Assembly (NCBI GenBank): GCA_028023455.1
Contig: JAQFVV010006270.1
Span: forward strand, 4,924,834-4,988,833
Direction of reading: 5' to 3'
Origin: Epiperipatus broadwayi
Lineage: Eukaryota > Onychophora > Udeonychophora > Euonychophora > Peripatidae
DNA: 64,000 nucleotides
Shown here: one piece after another, positions 37,271 to 49,360 of the stretch
Numbering within the stretch: position 1 is the stretch's first letter
Layout: each line of letters starts with the position of its first letter
The notes under the pieces: model-generated
What the model was told of the DNA's origin: nothing
The model's database searches: none
Seen by the model: only the letters and a program-made list of their open reading frames with translations
Made by a program: the position numbers and the translations under genes

Positions 37271-37369
37271 CTACATTTATATCTAAATCAGCTACCCTTT
37301 GATTATTACTTACATTCTGTCCATTCTTCTTCTTTCTGATAACACTGCCACTTAAAAACCCACCCCCCT

Positions 37370-38071
37370 TTATAAGTTTCCCAAACTATATTCTTTATAA
37401 ATCAAACTCCCTAAAACTTCACTTCCTTGTTTTCCTAAATGCAATCCATCTTTACTATATAACTCCCTCTTTCCAATAAAAAAATCCCACACATCCACAA
37501 ACATGACATCATTTCTCTCACACAATTTTTTCAATCTCTCATTTATAGAACATGCCCTATCTAACATATACCTCTTGTCAAATCTTGGTAATAATCCAAC
37601 TATTCCTACTCTTTCTTTAATCTTACTCAAATTCCTAATCAATTCTATGTACTCATCCATTACTCTCTCTGATGGTTCTGACAAATTATTAGTCCCTACC
37701 ATAACATACACATCTCTACTCCCTTGCTTCTTTACTTTATCTGTAACATCCCTAATTCTAGCTCCAGGCAAACATACTCTTACATACCTGTTTCTATTTT
37801 CCCTTGCAATTATATCTCCACATTCTCTAATTAATGAATCTCCTATCAATACTGTCTCATAGTCTACTTTCTCTGCTTCATCCATAACATTCTCTACCAC
37901 CTTCTGGACTTCTTTATCTACTTCTTCCTTATCATTACTACTCAATAATTCCTTCATCTGCTCACACTTCATCTCTAACAATTTTAATTTTGCTTCTACA
38001 TCCTTTACCTCATCCTCTATCTTACTTATTCTTTGGCTAACCATCTCCATTTCACTACTAAATTTTTCCAT
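37370..38071 (-). CDS. CR1-like ORF1, coiled coil + SGNH esterase
   Basis: 233 codons without a break. Residues 1-65 are a heptad-rich, Lys/Glu-rich coiled coil, fitting trimer or oligomer formation by LINE ORF1 proteins. Residues 71-225 are an SGNH/GDSL hydrolase: GDSL with Ser79, Gly103 in LPGARI, Asn128 in VGTNNL, and Asp208-x2-His211 in DGLHLGKQG, so the catalytic set is complete. Such esterase domains are known in CR1-like ORF1 proteins, where the substrate is uncertain. ATG 38071 is probably internal: the upstream PHD segment is in another frame and the true protein was longer. It lies 100 bp upstream of ORF2. Confidence 0.85.
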   Translation of the reverse strand: MEKFSSEMEMVSQRISKIEDEVKDVEAKLKLLEMKCEQMKELLSSNDKEEVDKEVQKVVENVMDEAEKVDYETVLIGDSLIRECGDIIARENRNRYVRVCLPGARIRDVTDKVKKQGSRDVYVMVGTNNLSEPSERVMDEYIELIRNLSKIKERVGIVGLLPRFDKRYMLDRACSINERLKKLCERNDVMFVDVWDFFIGKRELYSKDGLHLGKQGSEVLGSLIYKEYSLGNL

Positions 38072-38149
38072 CCATATCTCCTGTCACTCCACTGCAACCA
38101 TACTCTATCCCATCTTCCTCAATTATATTTTGCTCCATTTCTCCTGACT

Positions 38150-38330
38150 TTCTCTTTAAACCATCTACACTTATAAACCACTTTTTCACCTCTTTTAACA
38201 CATTCACACATTATCTACATAACCATAAACCTGTTACATCCTTCCTAGTCTTATTTAAGCATGTCAAGTGGAAAAACTCATCACATACAGTACACTCTAC
38301 CACAGCACACCTAATTTCTTTGTGACCATT
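38150..38330 (-). pseudogene. PHD-finger part of the CR1-like ORF1
   Basis: Minus strand reads GHKEIRCAVVECTVCDEFF, HLTCLNKT, DVTGLWLCR, stop (TAA), CVNVLKEVKKWF. The pattern C..C-x2-C, F-H-x2-C, W-x-C-x2-C is a PHD/zinc-finger signature once the TAA is read as a mutated codon. It joins the coiled-coil frame after a +1 shift at about 38070. This supports a full ORF1 of PHD, coiled coil and esterase. Confidence 0.7.
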
Positions 38331-39254
38331 ATATATGCATTGTGGAATACAAATGGAATCCATATTCTTTATTTCCTAATTCACCTACTTTATATTCAAC
38401 TTTGTACTTCCTATCCTTCTCTTCAACCCCCTTTTCACAGAAGAATAAAAACTTTGCTTTTTTTTTAATAACAATGGATCGATAACCATGAGGTTTCTGA
38501 TTGTAAGCCTCCAAAACGTTATCTTTTTCCTCAAATAAATCACTCCCTTTCTTAAATTAATAAAAAAAAATTTGTTAGTAGCAAATTTACTAAAAATAAA
38601 TAAATAAAGTAATCTTACATACAACTTAGTTATACAATATCCTTACATTAACACACATTCAACAAAATATTTTTTTTTAATTTCTATATTTAAAATGGTA
38701 AACAAATACTTTTTAAATGCTAACAATTACTGATCTTTCCAAATTCAATTATATCTATTTCTCGTAATCACAATTTTATCTCACTTTCATACAAAAAATA
38801 CACAATCTTTGTATCGATGATCTCTGATGATTAATTGCATAGAAAAATAACAGTTTTAACTTATCTTTAAGCACGGAGTAAAAACACCAGCACAACAAAA
38901 TAAGTTGCATTATATAATCACAGTAGTGCCAACCTTATTCTTGCCATTGTAGCATATATTTTGATTCTGAAATAACTTATATGCTGAAATTGCAATGTGA
39001 TATCATTTATTATGATGCATTTAGTGTTATTTTTCAATATGTAAATATAATTTATATCTCAACTTCCTCATCATTACGATTTTATAATTGTGCTGTATAG
39101 AAAACATAATATATTAAATTAAAGATAATGAAGGGATTGCGATTAATATTTCTTTAAATTCATGTATCTGAATTAAATTTTCACACCCCCAACTTTTTGC
39201 TTCACCATCCCATTTGGGGTCGTGACCCACCGTTTAAGAAATGCTGATATAAAT

Positions 39255-40396
39255 GATTTTTTTTGCCAATTTTGAAAGATGTATTTCTTTAATACTGTTT
39301 TTATTATAAAAGTTGTCATTTTCTGGAAACAAATTACAAGATTATTGATTTAAATTGATCAAATAAATGATATTTTAAACTTATGATTAGTAACTTTTGC
39401 TCACATGAAGTTGATTTTTAACTGCATAATGTACAAAATCATTTTCTTTTTTTTTTTCTCAAAATAATTTATAATCACAATGATTGAATTTTACAATTAT
39501 GATTACCATATTTTTTGTCAAGACAAAATAATATTCATAAAACTTAATCCATATAATAAATTAATACATTCGACCTAATGTACACATTTTAAAATTTAAT
39601 ATTATTACACTTCATTGTCATATGTGATCAAATAACAATATGTTAGATGACTTACTGTACTAAATAAAAATGGCAGTTTTTTTGCTTTTGTTGCCATTAA
39701 TGATGAAAATCTTCACTTTGGACATACCATGAATGAAAACAGTGTATGTCCTGCAAAGACTGGATGAAAATCAGATATATTAATTATATTTTAATCTATA
39801 ATCAAAACAATATTGTATACTGTATAATGTATAAACTCTGTACTGTAGTGTACAATACTGTATATTTTAAGCTCAATACTGCCATTTTATTTTAGGGAAT
39901 GTAGCCTTAATGAAGTTACCTATCCTATAATATTATCAATTTTACAAAATGGCCACCATTTTGGAAAAAAAAATAAGAAAAAAGTTTCCTAACATTTTTT
40001 AAAGACTGTTGTAGAAAATAATTGATTGTAAATCAAAATAGTGGTACAAATTGATAATGACTGTAATGGCAAATCCTTGCATAAAGGCCCATGACTAACC
40101 ATGGTAACCATGCTTGTGTTTATTCATTCACATTTGCTTAAAAAAAAAATACCATATCTTTATTTTTTAAATAAAATGAATGACAGAATTCTGACTTTCA
40201 TTACAATTAAATATATTCTGGGAAATATTCTTTTTCTTCAATGATTTTTTTTCCTATAAAAAATATAATAGTTTTGTAATCAGGGATTATGTCCTCTGTA
40301 GTCATTTTAGCGTTTTTAAATCCGTATCAACTTTATGAATGTTCTTAAAGTTTGTACAGCTTTTACATTCTGCTTAAACCACATTTTATTACATAA
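39255..40396. other. AT-rich spacer with a dispersed repeat
   Basis: No gene. 39664-39945 is a ~280-bp repeat copy present in opposite orientation at 61340-61600; shared words include TTTTTTGCTTTTGT, ATGATGAAAATCTT and CTATCCTAT. Confidence 0.5.
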
Positions 40397-40404
40397 ACTA
40401 TTGA

Positions 40405-41060
40405 AATTAGACTGAGAGAGTGCAAACTTCTCAAGCCCTTACGACTATCACCAGCCAATCAGATCAAGCACTGAGACAGATAATTTCACAAAAAAAAGGT
40501 GGTTCCACCTTCTTCTTTACTTGTCTTTCTATATATCCAAGCCAGTCTAAAGTACTTAAATCTGAAAGCGTGAATTTTAAATATCTTCACACCCAACACA
40601 CTGAGTTCAAATTACAAACATATAACGTGAAATCTTTTGATTTACTACGCAGTAGTTTTTCGATGTTATAACTTGCAGCAATGTATGTAAATAATATTTA
40701 TTTGTATAAAGCACAGACGTTATTGAAATTAAACTGAGAGAGTGCAAATCTCTCAAGCGTTTATGACTATCACCAGCCAATCAGATCAAGCACTGATGCT
40801 ATATGTTTGTAATTTGAACTCAGTGTGTTGAGTGTGAAAATATTTAAGATTCATGCTTTCAGATTTAAGTACTTTAGACTGGCTTGAATATATAGAAAGA
40901 CAAATAAAGAAGAAGGTGGAACCACCTTTTTCTTGTGAAATTCTCTAACTCGGTGCTTGATCTGATTGGCTGGTGATAGTCATAAGCTCTTGAGAGATTT
41001 GCACTCCCTCAGTTTAATTTCAATACCGTCTGCACTTTATAAAAATAAATATTATTTACA
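40405..41060. repeat. Foldback element pair with ~100-bp arms
   Basis: The core 40684-41060 is an inverted repeat: AAATAATATTTATTTGTATA (left) faces the right arm, and TATCACCAGCCAATCAGATC at 40767 faces its complement near 40973. A second, truncated copy at 40405-40650 shares the same head and its body matches the opposite strand of 40840-40930. The strong conservation of a CACTGAG-flanked, relatively GC-rich segment suggests recent activity. No ORF. Confidence 0.65.
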
Positions 41061-41854
41061 TAAACTATTGTAAATCAAATTCTGAAAAGATAATAAAACA
41101 AAGCTTACAACATAAGCTGAAGAAAAGTTCTATTCAAGAGTTGGGTATCGACTTTAGATTACTGAGATTGTTGGACATATGTATTATCAATATTAATGGC
41201 TAAGCATGAGTCAAATCTGTTTTTTAAATATATGTACATAAAAAGTGCAAAATTGGTTTTATACAAACTCTTTAAGATCAGAGCAGAAGGGACTTCCAAA
41301 ATTTATGAACCATATAACTGCTGTTAGAGAAATTTGTCTTAAAGGTAGGAAGTTCAAAAGATTAGATAGATGATTATAAGTTTTTTGGGGAGAGCTTAAC
41401 AGACAATGAATAGAAATTGCATGGCATTTGGTTTAGTCTACTGTCTACTTTAAAATTTCTATTCTTAAATTTTTTTTGATATATTAACAAAATACTAAGG
41501 GTAAAACGCTGCCACCATTGTATTACTAACAATAGTGGAATAAAACTCTGCCACCATTATATCTGTGCTCATTTTATATGCGCCAATGTTAGATCTAAAG
41601 AATTCAGAGAAGGCTTTTACTCCTCACGGGTTAGCATTTTTACAGCAATATCATTAGCAACAAACAATTTTCTTCTTCTTGGAGACTGTACATATAAATA
41701 GAAATCTTGACCAAACGTTTTTGGAAATAATGGTATTGGTGCTGTAAATTTAAATAGTATGTTTATTAAACAGGAAAAACTCTCCATATAGTATTGCCAT
41801 CCATGACTACAATAAAAACTAGTTAGGCAAAAAAATCACTAAAAAGAAATGTAG
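41061..41854. other. AT-rich spacer
   Basis: Nothing beyond a scrap of HH-family tail (AACTCTCCATATAGTATTGCC near 41780) and a near-repeat of CTGCCACCATT at 41508 and 41548. Confidence 0.4.
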
Positions 41855-42035
41855 ATACACCCAAATTCTCATACTTTAATGGACAGGCTTCAATCTCCTC
41901 CAACCTCCAACTCTTCAGCTATCCATACCATTGAAAATCTGATGATAGAATTCCCAAATCCCATGCTAATGCCAATATTGTTGTCATGCCCATGTTGACC
42001 TCAAGTCATTCTGGTCCCTCATGTATAGGACAGTA
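41855..42035 (+). repeat. Copy of the 11466-12284 family
   Basis: CTTTAATGGACAGGCTTCAA followed by CTCCAACTCTTCA, GAAAATCTGATGATAG, and CCCTCATGTA matches, in order, the left arm at 11711-11880 and the reverse complement of 48085-48245. Confidence 0.6.
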
Positions 42036-42849
42036 TTTTGCTATATATTATATTGTTTTATCTTTTCCCCCTTCTTTAATATATTTTTTATTTGATTTTT
42101 TTATTTCCTAAAACTGACTATAAGCTAAAAAAAAACTTCAAGTTTATCTGACCTAAACTCAAACTAGGTCAATTGCAATGAAAAAAGATAGACTACTATG
42201 GGGTCAGATGCTGTTAGATGCAGAGTATAGGTAAATGAAAAAGCTAAAAAAATATGATATTAATAAAGAAATTGCATGATTGAAGTGAAACTTTTTTTTG
42301 TAATGTGATGTTGTGGTGATGAACTGTATAAATGTCAGGCAAAAGAGATTAGTGACCACATAAAAACAAGGAAGTATGACATAATATCAAAATATAAAGA
42401 GCATTTATATGATAATGTTAATTTTATAATATGTGGAAAGTTTTAATCAAACTTACTCTGAAGTAAAATCTTTGTTCAGATATTTTAGACAGAAATTACT
42501 GTTTTACATACTTAACATTCTTAAATAATAAAGGAATATATTGCAAAAATGTGCAGATTTACGTTAACTGTGATAAACATGTTATACATGTATTTAAAAA
42601 ATTATCGTAAGCATGAATAAAATCCTAACTTTCAAAATAAAAATAATAATAATTAAACAATTTATTGTTGAAGTCATAAACAATTTCAGCACTGGAAACA
42701 ACAGAGCCTAAATTGAGATCCATAGATCTTGAACCCTAGAGTTCGTCATTCCACCATTGCAACTAATCACACAATTCACTTTCAAAATAAAAAAAAGGAA
42801 TTATCCTTTATTACATAAATAAATATATATATACACAATTGATTTTCCT
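42036..42849. other. AT-rich spacer
   Basis: No gene or element recognised. Confidence 0.4.
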
Positions 42850-43042
42850 CTTTATTTGTATTTGGAATTCAAATTTGCATAAATGTATATACAGTATTTC
42901 TTTCATTTGAATTTGTAATTCAAATTTGCATAAATGTATATACAATATTGATTTTGCCTTTCATTTGTATTTGGAATTCAAATTTGCATAAATGCATATA
43001 AAATATTGATTTCCCCCTTCATTTGTATTTGTAATTTAAATT
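42850..43042. repeat. Minisatellite, ~58-bp unit x ~4
   Basis: Four tandem units, each with ATTTGTATTTGGAATTCAAA, TTTGCATAAATGTATATA and ATTGATTTTCC-like ends, diverging by a few substitutions. Confidence 0.75.
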
Positions 43043-43142
43043 TGCATACATTTGTTCATCTGTGTAATGAAGTGATTTCTTACTTCTTTACAACCAAAAG
43101 CTGGGTGCACTTTCGGTGAAGCTCACCATAATCATAGCTTTC

Positions 43143-43323
43143 TTAAATTAATTATTGTTACTGCTTTATTTATACTCAAATACAATTATGCATGCATTTT
43201 TATTTAATTTAGACTGTTTAAACACTCTGCTTACAAATGGAATATTTAAATAGACTAATTTAAGTAAAAATGCATGCATAATTACATTCTAATATAAATA
43301 AAGCAGCAACAATAATTAATTTA
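43143..43323. repeat. Large hairpin, 78-bp arms
   Basis: Arms 43143-43220 and 43246-43323 are about 88% complementary with a ~25-bp loop; ATTATGCATGCATTTTTA occurs intact in the left arm and its complement in the right. It lies just inside the left TIR of the 2.5-kb element. Confidence 0.7.
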
Positions 43324-43824
43324 CTCTTTGATTTCCAGGATGCCATTTTGAATTTAAAAAGAAAATTACAATTAATATAATTTACAGTATATCTTATGTT
43401 TGAATGCAATAAATATACAAATATGTATATTGTTATAAAGAGCAAATATGAAAGAATGTAATGAAGCTGATAAAATAGTCATTACCTAAAAAAAAATTAA
43501 GAAAAAAAATATTTTAAATATTTTTAAAAATTTTTATTTTTACATTAGTTCACAAATTCTAAATTTTGAAAGTTAAATGTTAAAATGGCACTTTCATAAA
43601 CAGCTTCATCACATTTGTCACAAAATGCTGAAAAAAAAGATATATATCTTACCAGAGGTAATTTTTCTATGAAAAAATTACAAAAAGGATGCGATTGGTA
43701 ACTTCCATTTTTACTAGCTAACCCAGATCCTTCCTTCCATACCAGGGTATCTTCTAGAAATGTTTGGTTGTCCTTCCATGCAGGGTATCTGTTAAAAATA
43801 TGTTTGGTTTTTAGTGGGGGAGGG

Positions 43825-44460
<636 letters not shown>

Positions 44461-44917
44461 AAAAAAAGTCAATCAAAAATTTCTCTAAGATAAAATGAAT
44501 AAAAACTGTAACTAAATCAATAAACATCAAAATAAACATTTATTATGAGCACTGATTACATATGTGGGTGGAAGATGATATATGATGGTGGATAGCTGAG
44601 GAAGCATGTTTTTATTGTCATTGAAATTGTCTAAAATTCTACAGCATATTTATTGTTTTCCTACACATATTTCATTATATAAGTAATAAAAAACAAGTAA
44701 TAAAAACACTACTCACTGAATTCTTGGCCAGCATGATCTCAATGTTGATTCCAAGTTCAAACTCTGATCGTGAATAAGATCTGGATGCAATTCCCATGCT
44801 TGTCCTGCAAATAAAATGACTTCACTAACTTTTTTTTTTATCAATGCAATTTCTATATATGAATTATTACTAAAATTGTTACTAAAATTAGCTTCTATAA
44901 AGAATAAAGCTTAGAAT

Positions 44918-45290
44918 CCATAAGTGGTAATCAGAGCAAACAATCGAAGCAACCCGTGAGAGTCCATACATTTTTATGAATTCTAAATCTAAAAAAAGAG
45001 AGCGAGAAAATTAAAAATAATATTTAAAAAAAAAAAAAAAATCATAAAAAAATTTAAATTTCATCATAGAAAAAAAATACATACATCTGTTTGAACAAAG
45101 AGAAGGCTCACAAATGTATACATCGGCAATTGAATAATCTCAGCAAGCGGAAAGAAAGTCCATTGAATCATAAAATCATTTTACGAATGTTAAATCTTAA
45201 AAAAAATATATATTAAAAATTACTTTTTCAAAAAAAAAAAAATCATAAAAATCTAAATTTGATCGTAGAAAAAAAATGTAGATATCTGCA
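44918..45290. repeat. Diverged ~190-bp tandem duplication
   Basis: Both copies have, in order, a GAAAG/GCAACCCG stretch, AGTCCAT, TGAAT..AAATCT, a poly-A run, AATCATAAAAA, AATTT(C/G)ATC(A/G)TAGAAAAAAAAT and ATCTG. Confidence 0.6.
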
Positions 45291-45525
45291 AAAATATAAT
45301 AAAATGGTGGATCGAATGATGTAAAAAGCATAACTGTCAGATGTAATGATTCTGCACAAGCTCAGTTTAAATTGTAAACTTCTGGTCATACATACAGTCA
45401 TACATATTGCCAGTCAAAGATTAAGAGAGGTATGACTATGGTGAACTTCACCGAAAGTGCACTCAACTTTAGGTTGTAAAGAAAAAGAAGCCACTTTACT
45501 ATACAGTCAAACAAACATATGTAAA

Positions 45526-46546
45526 TTTTAAATGTATATATACTAAAAGAGTAAACCAATAGCAGAACATCTCTTATTTATATTTGTGTAAACCAATATA
45601 AATGAATATGGATTTTAATAATTGTAAAAACTATATAAATTATAGCTTATTGAATGTGTGATGCTGATAATATAAACATATCCATAGAATGACTAAATCT
45701 GAAAATGTTATTACGATAATTCATCAGAATGCAAAGAAGCATTTAAATAAATATGTAAATAATGCCTACTTTAAATTCAAGGAATAAATTAGTATTAATG
45801 CAAAAAAGTGGACATTATTTGCAAGTTTATTTAAATGATTCTTAAGAATCTGACTTGTGAATCATCGTAATACCATTTTCAGACTTGGTATTCTGTGAAT
45901 AGGTTTAGATGGATATGGTTAAAGAAAATCATTCACTTGATAATATTTTAGTTAGTTAATGTATTCAAAAACTTAAATAGTTTAAAAAAAAATTATGCCA
46001 CAGTCTTCTTTAACCAATAATTATTAAATGTTTTGATATTTTTAATCTCCAACTTATTTTTGGTTTAAACCCAAGCTTACACAAAGTATAGCATATTTCA
46101 TAAGAAATAACATTTTTCAATGTGTCCAGGCTCATTAATGATCTGTTTATTTTAAATGATGTATTCTTCTAGCAAAATGGCTAGACTTCCTTTAAACAGA
46201 TAAATAATCATAAGCTTTTATCAAATTTTGATCTTTTCTTTTATGGTAATCTATAGACGTGATATTACAATGTCTCTATTTATTTTATGTAGCAATAGAC
46301 TTAGCATTAAAAACATAATTGTGTGCATCTTTTTATAAATCTGAGATGACAATATCAGCTATTAATAATAGCCTATCCATTAGCAATAGGTATAACTACG
46401 GAAAATTAATTATGGCTTTATGATCTATCCATTTTTTTAATAGCTACTAGGACCAAGATTTGGTATTTGAGATACTGAAACAGAAATTTTTATTATATTT
46501 TTTTCTCATTTAGTAATTGAATCAAAAACTTTAGTTCAACACGGAA
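45526..46546. other. AT-rich spacer
   Basis: No gene or element recognised. Confidence 0.4.
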
Positions 46547-46735
46547 CTCTGCATCACATGATCACCATTTCCTATGCTTACACAAGCTGTTAAAACAGCA
46601 GCAAACCCTCCATACAGTAGTGTCACCCCAATGGATGCAAGAATGTTTATGCATAAACCTTCTTGCATCCATTGATTAATATGGCTTGCACTAGGTGACA
46701 CTACTGGAAGAATTTGCTACTGCTTTAAGGTATCC
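46547..46735. mobile_element. HH-family hairpin remnant
   Basis: Starts CATCACATGATCACCATTTC, runs to ATGGATGCAAGAATG, folds back through TTCTTGCATCCATTGATTA and ends near AATTTGCTACTGCTTTAA. The ribozyme segment is absent; only the two ends, joined as an inverted repeat, remain. I found no clean TSD. Confidence 0.7.
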
Positions 46736-47442
46736 TGCAACTTAATCAACTAATATCTCATTTATGCTAACACTTCTTTACTACAATTTTGAAACGATGT
46801 TTAAATAGTAAAACATAGCATTACATGATTCATTGGCTAAAAAGCAGAGATCTCTTAATGTTTAAGGAATTAATTATAAGAATCAAAAACATCACATTAG
46901 ATTACAGGTATGAATTAAGTTGCCAATCTGACAGTTTTGATTAATTTTTAATATTATTTCTACAGAATGTACTATTGGTTAGCAAAAGCAAGTAATGTCA
47001 TATATATTGCCATTTGCTCTATGTAAAGGCCTTTTATCAATTCTAGTCTAGTTTTAGATCCATAAATTAAAAAAAAAATGCAACTGGAATTCAAATGCTA
47101 GGTGTTCAAAAATAATTCTATGATCTGTATCTCAGGAAGTCACATGATATTTGAGCAGAAAAATCATTGGCTGAACCACAATAGTTACAATTAATTCACA
47201 AAACTGATTAATGAGTCTTCTGGTCTTTGGTCTGACACTCTACCACTGTGCCACACTGTGTAGAATGTGGAATGGTTGACTTGGATAGTGAATAAATGTT
47301 TTTATCTCATGAACTGATCTCTCAGTAATACATCTTTTATGATAAATAGCAAATAATTAGGAAACAGTGAAGATAGTTTTAGAAGCATCATGAAATGTAA
47401 TAATAATCTGGTCTTTCTGATCCACAAACAATTAGAAGATAG
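46736..47442. other. AT-rich spacer
   Basis: No gene. A minus-strand A-box-like word (TGGCACAGTGGTAGAG, near 47240-47260) has no matching B box. Confidence 0.4.
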
Positions 47443-47547
47443 TCAAGCATTGGTGGTCGAGAGGTCAGCGACAGCTGCTTTACAAGCAGTTGTCCCGGGT
47501 TAGTGGTTTCGCTTCCCGGCTGATGCTATGACACATGAGGAAAAAAA
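47443..47547 (+). mobile_element. tRNA-derived SINE with TSD
   Basis: Cloverleaf: acceptor GCATTGG (47447-47453) pairs over 7 bp with CTGATGC (47520-47526), two wobbles; D arm GTCG/CGAC is perfect; anticodon arm CTGC-TTTACAA-GCAG has anticodon TAC; T-stem CCGGG/CCCGG encloses a ~15-base loop instead of 7, holding a B-box-like GGTTTCGCTTCC. The tail is GACACATGAGGAAAAAAA. The flanks share a TSD: ATTAGAAGATA (47431-47441) and ATTAGAAAATA (47550-47560). It is not a functional tRNA because of the T loop. Confidence 0.8.
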
Positions 47548-48054
47548 CCATTAGAAAATATACAGAAATCTGTACAATTGAATTTGTTTTCTTTTCCTTT
47601 GTAAAAATCAATTAAAAAATGCAAACTTGTAAGAAAAAATAAGCATCAAACATGTGAAATTATATTTTTAATTATTCTTTTTACCTCTTCGTAAATGCTT
47701 TATAAAATTTTAAATCAATTATAAGACTTCCTTTTATTTATGTTTGAATAGTTATCAATACGTTATCAACAAATAAGCCTGCACAGAAAAAAAAAATATA
47801 AACTCAAGATAAGATTGGTGTTTACTATTTAACAGTGCAACATCCCAAGCTTATGCAAAAAAATCATTAGTGGAATTTAAATTTGGTTTTATAATTTTAA
47901 AAATATGTAAAAAAAATTATATGAAAATGTTATATATTAGAAACATTAAATTAAAGGGTGTTAAGGGTGTTTGAACCCAGACTTTCAAGCTAGTCATTCA
48001 CTCCATCTTTTATACAAATCCCCTCTAATTACATCTAGCTTAAAATATAAACAC

Positions 48055-48440
48055 TTCACAAGTATTTGTATTAAATGGATTATGTCCTGTACATGAGGGG
48101 TCAGATTGACCTTAGGTCAACATCAGTTGACAAGAATCTCGGCCTCAGGGTGGCCTTTGAGCGTTCCATCATCAGATTTTCAATTGGGTGGACGGTTGAA
48201 GAGTTGGAGTGTGGAGTAGATTGAAGCCTGTTCATTAAAGTATGAAGATTGGCTATCTTAATATATATCTGAGCACTTATAGCATATATGTGTAGAGGTG
48301 GTAATCTGGACCAACTGATGATTGCTGGTTTAGCATGAAATACGTATATTGGTGATTATTTATCTTTTCGACATATATGTGTTCAAGTGTATCAGTGTTA
48401 TGAGATAGAGTGGAGAGTGGTAGGTAGTGTGAAAGTCTGT
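48055..48440 (-). repeat. Copy of the 11466-12284 family
   Basis: In reverse orientation to 11466-11880; the correspondence continues for over 350 bp, including GCCTGTTCATTAAAGT, CTTAATATATATCTGAGC, GCATGAAATACGTATATTGG and GAGATAGAGTGGAGAG. Upstream at 47960 GGGTGTTTGAACCC resembles a minus-strand B box. Confidence 0.6.
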
Positions 48441-49351
48441 GCCCATATACCCTATATATAAACGTTAAACTAAATGTTTTTATTACCAGATAATATTCAT
48501 ATACAGCTAAAGTTAATTTCAGCTAAAGCAAAAAAAAAAAAGGAAAAAATTAATATATGATGACAAGACAATTTTAATTAATAATAAAAAGAGAGAATTT
48601 CACAATTCAATCATTTTACAAATTAAATTTTAAAAATTGTGTATTTTTATGTTTTTTTTAATCATAGGGAAAAGAATGAATTTTAATAATCGACTTCAGC
48701 CATTTTTATTTTTTGTTTAAAAAAAGCTTTAGAGCTCTGTTCTTTTTTTTTCTTTTTCTGAACAAAGAGTGAAAAAAGAGTTATTATTTTGTAGTTTTAA
48801 TACAATTTTTCTTATATTTAAAAGCTTTTTGGTTCTTCTATTTTGTATATAAAGATTACCAATAAATAACTGATTTTAAATAATAGCAACTAAAGTAAAC
48901 TATATAAATTTTATTAAACCCTCCCTTGGGTTCTATTTTGGGTCCTTCACTTCATTCCCACAGATTTATGATACAACCACTATTTTTCTGATGTTTCATT
49001 AATAATTTAAACATCTATTTTTCAATCCATCGAGACTATTGATTTGTGTAATAATTTTGATTTATTAAATGGTAGTCTTTAAAGACGAATTAATTCAATA
49101 GGGCATTTTTCTCGTTCACAATTATATAAAGTTGACAGATGAAATTAATTCATCTTTGTGCATAGAAATTATTTCGAAATGCTTATAGCTGTTGTTAAGA
49201 ATTTAGAAAAATAAAAAATAATAATATTTAAAGTTTTTACCGTAGCAGAAATAGATAATTAATAAAAGATAAAATCAATTTAAATGAGAGAGTAATTAAG
49301 ATAGAACAATATATATATATATATATAAACATTTACTAAATTTTTGTAAAT
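48441..49351. other. AT-rich spacer
   Basis: No gene recognised; (TA)n near 49310-49326. Confidence 0.4.
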
Positions 49352-49360
49352 TCATTTGAC

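Larger units (their letters stand above)
33729..38560 (-). mobile_element. CR1-like LINE, near full length
   Basis: Two ORFs on minus plus untranslated ends. The 3' end is fixed by comparison with a second copy at 56463: both start AAATGTGATGTGATG on the plus strand, meaning the element ends in CATCACATCACATTT, a short tandem-repeat tail of the CR1/L2 kind. ORF1 carries a PHD finger and an SGNH esterase, a combination known from CR1-like LINEs; ORF2 has an APE-type endonuclease, RT and a C-C-H-C knuckle. The 5' end (~38560) is approximate. It sits inside the hAT element, so it is younger. Confidence 0.85.
31213..39246 (-). mobile_element. ZBED5-like hAT transposon, split by a LINE
   Basis: The left TIR CAGTGTTTCTTAAAC (31213) and the right TIR (reverse complement CAGCATTTCTTAAAC, ending 39246) match at 13 of 15 positions, followed on the right by the GGTGGGTC-type subterminal sequence common in hAT ends. 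A perfect 8-bp TSD, ATATAAAT, lies at 31205-31212 and 39247-39254. The transposase remnant lies on minus in the left third. The ~4.8-kb difference from a normal ~3-kb hAT is the CR1-like LINE at 33729-38560 inserted upstream of the transposase frame. Confidence 0.92.

Noticed and set aside
35865-37862. Plus-strand open frames opposite the LINE
   Set aside because: Ser/Leu-rich shadows of the minus-strand ORF1 and ORF2.
47235-47280. tRNA A-box-like word TGGCACAGTGGTAGAG on minus
   Set aside because: No B box at tRNA distance and no fold; perhaps a SINE scrap.
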